NCBI GenBank assembly: GCA_029931535.1 | Contig: JAQPZY010001664.1 | Location: 7,474,001-7,538,000, forward strand | DNA: 64,000 nucleotides | Direction: 5' to 3' | Source of the DNA: Margaritifera margaritifera | Taxonomy: Eukaryota; Mollusca; Bivalvia; Unionida; Margaritiferidae | Part shown: piece after piece, positions 11,421 to 21,614 of the stretch | How the letters are laid out: each line of letters opens with the position of its first letter | Position numbering within the stretch: position 1 is the first letter of the stretch | Notes under the pieces: model-generated | Seen by the model: the letters and a program-made list of their open reading frames with translations, nothing else | The model's database searches: none | Told to the model about the DNA's origin: nothing | Program-made: the position numbers and the translations under genes

Positions 11421-12008
11421 AATCCAGTTTATCTTTTAGAATGCCCACAAATATCCAAAAGTCATATATTTAAATCCATAGGTTAATGAGCACTATATGG
11501 TAATTCCAATGAATGTTCAAATAAATAATTAGTTTCAAATTATGTCTACAGCATTACATCATTACAGCACAACTAAAACTCTAATCATAAAATGATTACA
11601 AATAGTCTCATGATTCCAAACAGACTGATCATAAAAACAGGAATGTTTTCAAAACAGGATTTAAAATTGGAATGATTATAATGCGTTCATCAAGTTCTTA
11701 TATACTCTTTGCAAATGGCCTATTTCACAACAGGACATGTGTCATCTAATGGTCCACAATGCAATACAAAATGCATCATTCGAGTGAAAAATTCCCAACA
11801 TTGTTGTATATATGTAGTGAATAGATGTCAACAACTCTAACCTTGAACTCAAAGGTCAGTAACTACCTTGTTGACATCTTAACCAAACTTACAGTGCTAC
11901 TTACTATTTGACCGTATTTTAAAGTACAGTCATAGACCAAAAGTTTATGCACTCATTATAGATTCTATATACATAACATCGATATATCGATTAATCATTT
12001 CACCCTTG

Positions 12009-12046
12009 CCCAGTATAGCATCAGTGTCTTCGAGGGACTCTTGTTT
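12009..12046 (+). mobile_element. Displaced tail of the tandem-repeat element
   Basis: CCCAGTATAGCATCAG followed by CGAGGGACTCTTGTTT matches the right ends at 20845-20882 and 51365-51402. It shows that the host element of the hAT insertion was complete before insertion. The first eight bases are the duplicated target. Confidence 0.85.
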
Positions 12047-12656
12047 AAAATTATATATGGATCATTATTTTGACAAAATAAGTAATGTGCTGTATTAGTA
12101 TTTTCATATAGAACATGTACCTGTGTAGATTGACATTTATGTGCTTTATTCTTCACGACATTTGCCCTGCACCTAGCTTTCACTTTGTACCCTTTTAGAA
12201 TCTGGGGGTGGAGTGTGAAATTTTTTTATCCAAACCATATATCCTCACCATATAGGTCATGAAAATTTCATAATGTCTTTAAACTTTTCTCTGACATTGT
12301 GTGATTTAGTCATGTGAAAGTTCTATCAGATTCATTATTGTAAAACAAGGTAAATTTCTTCAAAATCGGTTATTAACATTGTCAGATTTAACACATGCAT
12401 GACATATGGAGTGTCACATTGACCATGCATTGCACACCATTGTGAGCAGACTCAGAATAGTTCAGTCCTCAGTATTTTAAGTCAATATTTTAATAATAAT
12501 TGTTAGTAAATGTGGCATATTTTGTGGCAAAATTTTCACAGTTGAATTATCAACTAATTGTATTATACACCTAACTACATGTACAATGTGCATCATGATC
12601 TTTACTGTAACAAAATACTGTTGTGAATTCATATAATTTGTGACAATTTTACACAT
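12047..12656. other. Intergenic stretch, no gene
   Basis: AT-rich, no recognised repeat or gene; the minus-strand frame at 11995-12183 is a chance frame. Confidence 0.5.
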
Positions 12657-12885
12657 ATAATGTTGTTACTGTCTTTGCTTGTGTATAACATGTACAAGCT
12701 ATGTAGATCAAGATCTGTTATCACTCTTTGGTCTGGCAGATCAGGGTTTATGCTATTTGTTCTACTAAATGATTTCAAAGAAACAGTGTTGACCAGGATC
12801 TGCTGGTGTTGAATGCAATGGAAAATCTGGATCTTTGCTCTTTGCATTTGGGTGTCTGTTATAAATGAGTGAATACATGCATTTA
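12657..12885 (-). mobile_element. Palindromic MITE family (copy 1 of 3, diverged)
   Basis: Read on the minus strand it shares an ordered set of words with 44288-44508 and 58896-59083: GATCCAGAT, CACCAGCAGATC, TAGTAGAACAAA, ACCCTGATCTG. The internal words form nested inverted repeats around AGATCT-like cores. The outer termini are degraded here. The 89-codon minus frame over it is not a gene. Confidence 0.6.
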
Positions 12886-12913
12886 TATTAAGTGTCAACT
12901 CCAGTTAGAAAAT

Positions 12914-13167
12914 CGGGGCCCTGGGTGGCCGAGTGGTCTAAGGCGCTCGCATTTACAGATCACTCACACATCTCACCTCTGTCTGCGTGGGTTCGAGTCT
13001 CGGGCTTGGCTAACATGGGTATGTGAGGAAGCTTGCCAGTAGCTTCCCGTGGGTCGGTGGTTCTTCCCGGGGTTTTCCCGGGTTCTTCCTCCACCAAATA
13101 TACTGGCCGCCATGTATAGCCTTTCATGTGCTGAAAAATGGCGTTAAACCCACAACAACAACAACAA
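12914..13167 (+). mobile_element. tRNA-derived SINE, Meta-type body, (AAC)n tail
   Basis: The head contains an A-box-like TGGCCGAGTGGTCTAAGGCG and a B-box GGTTCGAGTC, as in Leu/Ser-type tRNAs, but the anticodon region is enlarged and does not fold as a functional tRNA. The body carries TTCTTCCTCCACCA, ATACTGGCCGCC and GGCGTTAAAC, which I recall from bivalve Meta-domain SINEs, and the tail is CAACAACAAC. A 12 bp target duplication (CAGTTAGAAAAT at 12902-12913; CAGTTAGAAGAT at 13168-13179) flanks it, as expected for LINE-driven insertion. The internal promoter would be read by RNA polymerase III. Confidence 0.85.
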
Positions 13168-13179
13168 CAGTTAGAAGAT

Positions 13180-13573
13180 ATGGTACATAAAGAAAGATAG
13201 TACTGCTATTGTGATAATGCATACTGCAGATAAAAGACAAGGTACAGATATTAATTATATTAATTGGATTCTGTTTCTCACAGCCATAGGCAACACAGGC
13301 ATTTTTAAGAAATTTAATTTAATTCGCTCAATGCTCTCACTTACTTTTTCCTAGAGCAACACTGGTAAATTATCATATTTATGCAGAATCAGCTTGTGTA
13401 CATGTAGGTGTTCATTGAACTCTCATTATTCTGCAAAAATTACATCAATTTCAAGATAAACTTTAAGTGCAATCTATGTTAAATTCGCATAGATTGGATG
13501 CATTGTTTGCTGAGAAATGTACATGTATGATTTTATTTCATATTAGCTTGAGCTAGCCCTTTAAAACAGTCCA
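13180..13573. other. Intergenic stretch, no gene
   Basis: No recognised repeat or open frame of note. Confidence 0.5.
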
Positions 13574-13635
13574 GTAACTTGATGTACCCATTCATACTCA
13601 AAATAAAAGATAGTATTATGGGTACATCAAGTTAC
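13574..13635. repeat. Perfect 17-bp inverted repeat hairpin
   Basis: GTAACTTGATGTACCCA at 13574-13590 pairs with TGGGTACATCAAGTTAC at 13619-13635 across a 28-base loop, directly beside the hAT MITE target. Confidence 0.9.
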
Positions 13636-13647
13636 ATTGGTTAGTGG

Positions 13648-13905
13648 TAGCGGTGAAACGATACACCTGTGCCGCGTATCGATTCGATTCATGATACACA
13701 GCCTATGATACGATACATTATCGATTCTCAGTTTAAAGAATAAGAAGGCAAACGACAAATAATTATTCATGACTGCTGAAGATTAAAGTAACTTATATAG
13801 GGTAGATACCGTTTTGTATCGATTCTTCACCTCTTGTATCGATACGTGTATCGATATGGCAAAAGTATCGATGCATCGATATATCGATGAATCGTTTCAC
13901 CCCTA
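13648..13905 (+). mobile_element. hAT-type MITE, 258 bp, with 8-bp TSD
   Basis: The ends are TAGCGGTGAAACGAT and ATCGTTTCACCCCTA. Exact duplications GTTAGTGG at 13640-13647 and 13906-13913 flank it. The interior repeats GTATCGAT motifs near both ends and has no coding capacity. It is the short relative of the 2.4 kb element at 9603-12008, sharing both termini and the GACTGCTGAAGATTAAAGTA interior. Movement would need a hAT transposase in trans. Confidence 0.92.
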
Positions 13906-14080
13906 GTTAGTGGGCTAGCACAAACTTGGCTAAAAGTGACTCATCGTCAAGCTGTTGTGGATCAGACTTGAGTTGGCATAAATTTAAAACAGTGTATAAC
14001 AGGGTTTAATTCTCATTGATTTCAAAGGAAGAGGACCCTGACTTTCAGAAATGTGTGAAAATCTGGTTGGAACTTTACAT

Positions 14081-15683
14081 TTTTAGCTCACCTGGCCATA
14101 AGGTCATATGAGCGTATGGTATGGTCCTGCATCCATCATGTGTTGTCTGTCACGTATCATCCATCAGCAATTGCTTGTTAAGACTGTGGAATCAATATTG
14201 CTGATCTGATGTTAATCAGATTTAGAATATGGGCTTATATCATCAACATCTCGGATGAGTTCAGTAATGAGCGAGATCCACACATATTATTATGAGGTGA
14301 TATTGTATCTGATTGGCTGACCTTGTTACCACTCTGGAGGCTATATTTATGATCTGATTTTGATTAAACTTGGAATATATGCTTATATCATTTAAGATCT
14401 CAAATGAGTTGGATCATGAACGAGGTACATGCATGCTAACTATGTGCATCTGATTTGGCCGATCTTGTTACCTCTCTAGAGCCCATATTTGTGATCCGAA
14501 TTTGATTAAATGCCGAATATATGCTTACATGTATGTCATCAAAATCTTGGACAAGTTAGATAATGAATGAGATTCACACATACTAATGAGGTGATCTTGC
14601 ATCTGATAGACTAAGGTTGTTACCACTCTGGAGGCTGTATAATTCTGTTCCAATTTTAATAAAACTTGGACTATGCTTATATCATCAAGGATAAAGTTAA
14701 CGAGTGAGATCAACACATATTACTGAGGTGATCTTGCATCTGTATGGCTGAGCTTTGAAAGCCATATTTTTTTACCTGATTTTGATCAAATGTCAAATAT
14801 ATGCTTATATAATCAAGGTCTCACATGAGTTTGATGATGCACGGGATCCACACATATTACTGCGGTGATTTTGCATGTGGTTGGTTGCACTTGTTACCAC
14901 TCTGGAGACTGTCTTTCTGATTAAGTTTTGATTACACTTGATAAATAGACTTAGATTGTCAGGAATTTGGATATCTGTAGTTGTGAGCAAGATTCATGCA
15001 TATTATTGAGGTGATTTTGCATCTGATTGCAGTGTTGCACATTGAGTGCAGGCTTGCGGGTTTCCTGCAATTGTTTGTTCTATGTTCCCTAAATCTTGAA
15101 CCTGTGCACCCCCTGGGCATGCTTTTTTGTCGGGGGGGGGGGGAGAGGGGGGGGGAAAGGTTTAGAAAAATATGCCCACAGCTTTTCATTAGTGGATGTC
15201 CATCAGTGTCTGTTTTCTTTTTTTTACCAGAATATAGTAAAATAGGTAAAATCAACATGCTTAAAGTTTGGAAGATAGTTTACATAGGTTGTGTTCTTGC
15301 ATGTATAAATACTACACAAGCTTGTTAAGTGAAATGTTCAAGTTTTAACCCTTGACCTCATAGTGACTGTTGCTATACATGTGCCAAAACCAATGTGTGC
15401 AGTGTGCTTTTAATAGAACGGATGTTACTTAAATGATTCCATGCGAATAGGCCCGCCTGGAAAATTTAGAGCAGTGTAGTATATGTTCAGTTCATCCTAA
15501 ATTTTAACCATAATGGCCAATGTTTACTGTTGGCATCAAAAATTTGTGCAGATGGTGCACAGGCTTCTATATGCATTTGCATGTGAATCGGATCAAGGCG
15601 TTGAAACACGCTTCCATTGAAGGTAAAGGTTTCAGTTATGTAAGCTAGGTGAGCGATATCAGGCCTACTTGGGCCTCTTGTTT
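14081..15683 (+). mobile_element. Hairpin-ended tandem-repeat element (TAGCTCACCTGG ... CTCTTGTTT)
   Basis: The left end TTTTTAGCTCACCTGGCC is followed by ATAAGGTCATATGAG, an imperfect hairpin. The right end is GGTGAGCGATATCAG with the hairpin AGGCCTACTTGGGCCT and CTCTTGTTT. Between them are about five monomers of ~140 bp, anchored by (C)TTGTTACCACTCTGGAGG-like words at about 14332, 14474, 14626 and 14900, with GATTTTGATTAAA and TGCTTATATCATC. This arrangement is very common in mollusc genomes (recollection). It differs in monomer and left end from the ~145 bp family but shares the final CTCTTGTTT. A separate dispersed repeat is embedded at 15029-15212. Confidence 0.75.
15029..15212 (+). repeat. 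Dispersed repeat (AGTGTTGCACA ... GTCCATCAGTGTC), forward copy
   Basis: This ~180 bp block begins CAGTGTTGCACATTGAG, includes GGGTTTCCTGCAATTG and ends TCATTAGTGGATGTCCATCA. It recurs in opposite orientation at 21442-21614. Here it contains two long G runs (15131-15155). Ends are not obviously inverted repeats, so the class is unknown. Confidence 0.7.
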
Positions 15684-15884
15684 CAGAAGTGCTATTTTAA
15701 ATAGCATTGGGACTCTTGATGGAACTCTCAATGCTGAAATCCCAAGGAAAATACTATTAGAGCTTTGGCTTTGGCTTTGGCCATGACAGTAATGTACCAC
15801 ATTTAACAATGCACAACACACTCAACTGTGAATACAAGGGGTACCGGTATATAAAAAGTTCTGAATATAAGTATGCTGTTCAAC
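15684..15884. other. Short spacer
   Basis: Contains a small palindrome (GCTATTTTAAATAGC at about 15692) and no gene. Confidence 0.5.
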
Positions 15885-16805
15885 AAAGTTCTTTATTACT
15901 GAACATAACATCAATACATGCCCGCAAAGTACTCTCCATGCACCTCTATACACTTTCTTAGTCTGATTATCCAATTATTAAATGCCATTTGGTATTCACC
16001 TTTCGGTGAGTTGTTCATACACTGTTAAGCTGCACTTCCATCTGCATGGTGGCTTTCAGATTGTCTGCCCCTTAATGAATCTTTCATAATGGGATTCAGT
16101 CAAAATCACCTGGAGCCAAATCAGGGCTGTATGGAGAATGTAGCAAAGTTAGGATGCTGTGATCCTTCAGGAAGTCTGTCATGATGGCAGATTTATGCAC
16201 TGGTGCACTGTCATGGAGTAGATGGATACCTCAAGTACTGGTGTATGGACAGGTGGTTCAGTAGTATTCCACAACTTTGGCAACACTTTGGAGGCATACA
16301 CATGTCCAGCGACACTAGCAGAGTCAGACACAGGTATTTGGATGACAAGGCCTTTTGCATCGAAATATAATGCATATACATGTAAAATGCTCTTGACAGT
16401 CCGACTAGGTCAAGCGATTTGTTGTCTCTGCTTGTTTTCTCAGATCCAGACTTTATTATTTTCTCTTGAGTTGGGTTCAGAAAATTAAATCCATGTTTCA
16501 ACACCTGTGACAATCTCATTTGAATGTCTCTGGTCACTCTTTTCATATTTGGTGAGTAGCTTTTTTGGTGATTTCAACCAGAGTCTGTTTTTAATCAGCT
16601 GTCAATAAATATAGGACCCCACCTTGCACAAACCTTTCTTCCAGCTCACCAATTGCAGACAATAGTCTTCCAGAATGTGGGTCATCTTGCACAGATTTGC
16701 AAGCAAATTTCAAACAATTAAACCACCTCAGAATTGTAGGATATGACAGAGAATTGCATCAGTAATCTTTATCCAAGTTGATTTTGATATCAGTACTCTA
16801 AGAGC
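15885..16805 (-). pseudogene. mariner-family transposase pseudogene (DD34D)
   Basis: On the minus strand the N-terminal helix-turn-helix linker is visible near 16730-16643 (RWFNCLKFACKSVQDDPHSG, close to the mariner RWFxRFRxGxxSxxDDPRSG pattern). At 16220-16100 lies HDSAPVHKSAI followed by YSPDLAPGDF. The aspartate of HDSA and the final aspartate of APGDF are separated by 34 residues, the DD34D spacing of mariner transposases. The gene would cut and paste its element at TA sites. Many stops and frameshifts break it (for example between 16210 and 16550), so it is inactive. The frames at 16211-16546 and 16222-16488 are fragments or shadows. Confidence 0.85.
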
Positions 16806-17909
16806 ACCCGGATTTTACAGTATACTCTTTGCACAGGGGCAGAATTGCTTTCCTTCTCAGAGAGTTTTATGTCACTGTCATTTACCTATGTTACATCGCA
16901 TATATCTGGAGGTGTCCAGAGTGCTGCACATGCAGCTGCAGATCATTTTATAGAACATTTTGTCTATTGATAAGCATTAGATTTATTGACAGGTTCAAAG
17001 GAAATTTTTTTTTATCACAAAATATTCAGAACTTTTCAAAGAATCCTCATAGACCTAGTTCTGACCTGTTGGCTTGAGATTATAAGCAAAATCAGGCCAT
17101 CTGTAATGTAGTCCCAACATCCAGGGCCATCAATTTTTGCTCCAGGACTCACAAAATTGTCTTCTTTTATACATGTCAGTATACTGGACACATAAATGTT
17201 TCGAAAAATGTGACCCTAGACTTCCAATTTTAAAATTTACATATAGTTATGAAAATGAACAGTGATCTGAGTATATGCTGTTTGTAATACAGACACAATT
17301 CTGAATAAATACAGACACAAAACTACAGATATGGTTTGTTCCAAATTGGTGGAAAGAATGAGTTTGATATGGCATAGGTATATGTCAAGGCTGTTAGGTC
17401 GAGATGTATTCAGATGTTGTATTAAACAAGTTCTTTATTCTCACTCAGAACGAAACACGAACATGGATATGTCCTTTCTTTTACGGTTTCCGAATATTTG
17501 TCACTATAAAATGTGAATGGAACTCAAAGCAGATTGGAATTTATAAAAGTTCAATTTAGTGCAACTAAGAATATTAACAGGCAGATGTCAGTAAAAACAC
17601 TAAAATAGTTCCAATCTGGCTGTGCAACACAAAATATGAATTGAACATCTGTATCAAATGCTACATCAATCATATATGATTAAATGGATATGTAATAAAT
17701 GGGTTGTATGGTAAGTTGCTAAAGCGTTAAAACAAGGTTTTGGGTCATATTTCATGGGAATATAATTTCATCTGCCATCATGATTGGATTTCTGTTTATC
17801 ATTCAGTTTCTCAAAGATCAATAATGCCTTTGTTTTAGACTTGGCAATTATTAAATAAATGATCCCTTTCCTATATTAAGAAAATTAGCTTAGAGGATAG
17901 TTGGTTGGA
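16806..17909. other. Intergenic stretch, no gene
   Basis: AT-rich single-copy-looking sequence; frames at 16829 and 17331 carry no motif. Confidence 0.5.
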
Positions 17910-18872
17910 TTTGTAGTTCTACTGGTCATAGACCAGAAGAGCTTATGGGATGGTCTGTTGTCAGTTGTTTGTCATCCGTCGTCCAACTTCTGTTCGTCCG
18001 TTAGCACAAGTTTGTTATCGCTACTCCTCCAAAACTACTTGGAAGATTGCCATGAAATTTACATACACATTCATTACATCTTCTAGTTGGTCCTAGATGA
18101 AAATGGTGTTGCTTGCACATATGGCCGACAGCGGCCATCTTGAAAATCTTACCACTACTTCTCCTGAATGGATTGTCATATCAACATGGGGTTTTAACTA
18201 AAAGACATCTTATGATGTCTAGTTGGTCTTAAATGAAAATGGTGCTAATCTGACATCCAATATGGCCAATACAGCAGCCATATTGAATATCTTGTTATCG
18301 GTACAACTCCTGAATGGATGGTCATATCAACATGGGGCTTTCACTAAAAGACTTCTTATGATGTCTAGTTAGTCCTAAATGAATATGGTGCCAATCTGAC
18401 ATCCAATATGGCCACCACGACAGCCATTTTGAAAAGCTTGTTATTGCTACTCCTCCTGAATAGATGGTCATATCACAATGGGGGTTTCACTAAGATTTCT
18501 TATGATGTCTACTTGGTCATAAATGAAAATGGTGACAATCTGATGTCCAATGTGGGTACCATGGCAGCCATCTTGGAAATCTTATTATTGTTACTCCAGA
18601 ATGGATGGTCATATTAACATGGGATTTTAATAATAAGACTTTTTATGATGTGTAGTTGGTCCTAAATAAAAGTGGTGCCGATCTGATGTCCAGTAAAATT
18701 CTTGTTATCGCAACTACTCCTGAACAGAAAGACATATTGACATGGGGTTTTCACCAAAAAGACTTCTTCTGATACCAAGTTGGTCGTAAATGAAAATGGT
18801 CCTGAGCTGACATCCATTATGGCCACCACAAAAGTTTGTTATCGCTACTCCTTCTGAATGGTCGGTCATATT
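17910..18872 (+). mobile_element. Tandem-repeat element, complete left end, right end lost
   Basis: The left end contains CTACTGGTCATAGACCAGAA, GAGCTTATGGGATGG, GTCCGTTAGCACAAG and the TTATCGCTACTCCTCC block. About five ~145 bp monomers follow (GCCATCTTGAAAATC type words near 18134, 18275, 18422 and 18565). The array breaks off at 18872 in an (AC)n tract, without the usual AGGGACTCTTG right end. Same orientation as the other four copies. Frames at 17901 and 18408 are not genes. Confidence 0.8.
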
Positions 18873-18910
18873 AACACACATTATATACACACACACATAC
18901 ACACACATGC
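18873..18910. repeat. AC/TA microsatellite
   Basis: ACACACATTATATACACACACACATACACACACA at the broken end of the tandem-repeat element (shown here only by its unit). Confidence 0.85.
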
Positions 18911-19004
18911 AAATAAATATTGATTAAGATCTGTGGTCATAAGTATCAAGTCACTTAGAACATAATTTTCCATAGCATTGTGACTTGCATTATATTTGAA
19001 AGAG

Positions 19005-19385
19005 TCTCATTATCTTGATTAGTGTCATTGTCTTCTACACTTTGATGAAATGTATCTGGGTTTACCTGGGTTTGGGACAGAATGGTGTTATATATTTAGG
19101 CAATTTGTGGTTTTTGTCTGCCTGTGCAGGTGAAGGTGTAAAGAAGTGGGATCTTGCTTGGCTAGCACTGCTTGGATTTTCATTATCTTGGTTAGTGGCT
19201 TTGACTTGTACACTTTGTTAAAGTGTATCTGGGTCTACCAGGGTTAGTGGAGAGGCGGGTGTTAAAATATTTAGGCACTGTGTAGTTTGTGTCAACTTCA
19301 GCAAGTGAGTTTTGTAATGAATTATGGTATTGCTTGGTACATACTGCTGGGATTGGAGGTTATCGGTCAAGCTGAGGATCTCAGT
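19005..19385 (+). repeat. Diverged direct repeat, two units of ~172 bp
   Basis: CTCATTATCTTGATTAGTG ... GTATCTGGGTTTACCTGGG at 19008 recurs as TTCATTATCTTGGTTAGTG ... GTATCTGGGTCTACCAGGG at 19180. Each is followed by ATATTTAGGCA and a TTTGTGTC/TTTTGTCTG block. No coding evidence. Confidence 0.65.
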
Positions 19386-19689
19386 GGTGACACAGTGCTG
19401 GTGTTAGATCTGTTGTTTATTTTTTCCAACAGTTCAAGAAATCCATTATAAGTCCAAGTCAAGCACCCACTACCCTGAATTAAAATTGTATTTATTGATG
19501 GGAATTCAGTACATGTAACTTTAATTTTATGTAAAGTAGTGATCTTGTTATTTGTAGAGTTGGAATTTAATCATGATAATTTCATTCAGCTGCTTCAGTG
19601 ATGAGTTGTTGCTGACATGGATAGTGATACTGTCTGGATATTTTTTTGATGTGCATAAAATCTGGGATTACCTTCCTGTATGAATTTAC

Positions 19690-19805
19690 TTAACACATCC
19701 TGAATATCCTCTTGAGTGAATCCAGAGAATGCAAATAGACTGGATCCATTGAAAATTTTCTGGAGTATTGACATTGTAAGATTTAACACCATTTTCTTTG
19801 TTTGC
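19690..19805 (-). other. Possible coding exon or fragment, weakly NACHT-like
   Basis: On the minus strand an open frame contains SGFTQEDIQDVLSKFIQE. The GF(T/S)xEDIxxYxxKFF-like wording reminds me of the segment after the NACHT nucleotide-binding core in NLR-type proteins, and it is followed by a possible donor (GAAG then GTAATC). The evidence is one short phrase, with no Walker motifs in the vicinity. It may be a fragment, or chance. Confidence 0.12.
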
Positions 19806-20344
19806 AGAGCTCTGGCAAGTATTTTCAAAAATAATACCATTTTTTTTTTACAGCATCAGTCACAATGAGGCTTCACCAAAGCATTCAATTACTTAGATGA
19901 ACAATATCCATGATGAATACATCCTAGATGAATGAATAATCATATGATATTCACTGCAAGTTTTAGGAACTATTTGCAATATAAACAAAGATACCTTACT
20001 AAAACAACATACCTCCAAAGAAGTGTGTCCTCATACTAAAACAGCAGTGTTTAGATTTATTGCTCTCAAAAACTTGTGTTGTGATTAGATATATGAATGT
20101 ATTCAGCTATATGATGTGTAACTAATAGTATTGATATTATAAAAGGTTCATTGTTGCAATGAAAATTCTCCTGTTTTGGCATAAGTAAGTCCTATATCAT
20201 ACCTCAATACTTCTAAGAAAAATGCATACTCACACATTCTACCTACAGGAAAATATTTCATACAAGACCTATCATAATTTGATGTTTTTCACTTTTAATA
20301 CTTATTTAAATTCCTGTAACAGAATTCAACCATGTCTTATGTTA

Positions 20345-20485
20345 ACTCAGTAAACAAACTTTGCAATTAAATTTTATCTTTAAAACTTCTAGTCTTTCCA
20401 TCAGCTTGTGTGTCATCTTTGGCATCCACTCAGGGCAGTCTGTGGTAGGTTTTCCATTGCGCTGCTTTCCAAGGGGTAAAGCCAA
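20345..20485 (-). other. Possible terminal exon, unrecognised
   Basis: A minus-strand open frame reads LPLGKQRNGKPTTDCPEW and later KLMERLEVLKIKF before a TAA. Composition looks protein-like and an AG lies upstream (GATATAG). I do not recognise it and no partner exon was found. Confidence 0.12.
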
Positions 20486-20584
20486 GCTATATCATTAAAT
20501 CCAGTTGATTAATTACGACTGTATTAGTTAACATCGTCATCTTCATTGATATCATGATTACTTCGATATAGTTCCCAGTTATCG

Positions 20585-20882
20585 TTGATATTGCTACTCC
20601 TTCTGAACAAAACATCATATTGACGTACTTTTCAAATGGATATTGTTATTACTACTAATCGTGCCATGATGGATGTTTTGAAAATACACATGTATTACTT
20701 TTACTGATCCCCATAATGGATGGTCATATTTACAAAGGGTTCAACATCTTGTTATCAATGAAGTATAACAGACATGGTTTCAGCACTCTCCAGTTAAAAG
20801 GAAAATATGGTCTTATCTTGCTTTCCTAGAGAAATTCTTTTTAGCCCAGTAGAGCTTCAGTCCCATCGAGGGACTCTTTTTC
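20585..20882 (+). mobile_element. Tandem-repeat element remnant, monomer pieces plus right end
   Basis: ATTGCTACTCCTTCTGAAC and TGGATGGTCATATTTACA are pieces of the ~145 bp monomer. The right end at 20760-20882 (TTTCAGCACTC, CAGTTAAAAGGAAAA, TCGAGGGACTCTTTT) matches the other copies. The left end and most monomers are lost. Confidence 0.7.
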
Positions 20883-21054
20883 ATACAAAGAACAAACATG
20901 ATGTCTCTCTTGAAGAGATTCCTTACATTACCAGCTTATGCATGCATTATTACTTTTGCTAACAGACAGTTGAAGGTTTAAAGGATATCATTTTTGGATG
21001 TTTAAGGGAAATAGCTTGTCAAGGGAGGTAAAATCAAGGATTTCATTAATTTAG

Positions 21055-21425
21055 GTCTCATCAGCCCTGTTGTTGTTGTTGGAGGCATCAACATAACATT
21101 TTTTGCATTGATCCAGTTTCTCTGGCACCATTGTGTGTGCAGCTATTGATGGGTGTATTCATCTTGGAGGTTATTACTCAAAAATAAGTCAGAGTGACCT
21201 ACTTTTCATGCTTGAGTGATTACATTAGGTTTTTGCATTTAGTTTCTCTAACAGTGTTGTATGTACAGTTGTGAAACTTGATGGATGTATTCATCTTCAA
21301 GAGTACTATTCACCATGGACAAATGTAGATCACAGTGACCTACTTTTCATGCTCCAGTGATTATGCTAAATTACCATTTTGATCATTTCCATGGACACTT
21401 GTGTGCAGTCATTTATCACTTTTTG
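21055..21425 (+). repeat. Dispersed repeat with CAGTGACCTACTTTTCATGC, 2.5 diverged ~150 bp units
   Basis: GAGTGACCTACTTTTCATGC near 21197 and CACAGTGACCTACTTTTCAT near 21330 are preceded by GATG(G)GTGTATTCATCTT and followed by AGTGATTA. Related wording (AGGTCACTGTGACCTAT, TTTCATGC) occurs at 58440-58860. Confidence 0.55.
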
Positions 21426-21441
21426 CGACTTTGGACATTGC

Positions 21442-21614
21442 TAGAGCCAATGGAGACATTGGTGGACATCCACTAATGAAAAGTTGTAGGCATATTTTTA
21501 AATTTTTTTTCTCACAAAAAAGCACACAGGAGGGAGCACAGGGTCAGGATTTGGGGGATATGGGACAAAAATTGCGGGAAACCCGTGAGCCCGTGCTCAT
21601 TGTGCAACACTGAT
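21442..21614 (-). repeat. Dispersed repeat (AGTGTTGCACA ... GTCCATCAGTGTC), reverse copy
   Basis: Reverse-orientation relative of 15029-15212: GGTGGACATCCACTAATGAA here is the complement of the forward copy's end, and CTCATTGTGCAACACTG the complement of its start. Confidence 0.7.

Larger units (their letters stand above)
9603..12008 (+). mobile_element. hAT-like DNA transposon, 2.4 kb, degraded, with secondary insertion
   Basis: The left end reads TAGGGGTGAAACGATG and the right end finishes GATTAATCATTTCACCCTTG, an imperfect terminal inverted repeat matching the 258 bp MITE at 13648-13905. Perfect CCCAGTAT duplications flank it, and the interrupted host sequence continues in register on both sides. 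Subterminal regions are rich in ATCGAT/TATCGAT motifs. The interior holds a long inverted repeat (10229-10891) and extra sequence of about 0.9 kb (about 11065-11970) that splits what is contiguous in the short MITE. The frame at 9985-10233 (82 codons) is unrecognised; I see no transposase. It is therefore a non-autonomous or gutted element. Confidence 0.8.
19386..20584. other. Mostly unassigned stretch with two weak minus-strand exon-like frames
   Basis: No transposon family from this window is recognisable. Two minus-strand frames with non-repetitive composition are listed separately. Confidence 0.4.

Noticed and set aside
12629..12898. Minus-strand 89-codon gene
   Set aside because: It lies over a copy of the palindromic MITE family shared with 44288 and 58896.
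12914..12995. Functional tRNA gene
   Set aside because: A- and B-box words are present but the anticodon region is expanded and the sequence continues into a SINE body with a target duplication.
16211..16546. Intact 111-codon minus-strand gene
   Set aside because: It is a fragment of the frame-broken mariner transposase; the true reading changes frame inside it.
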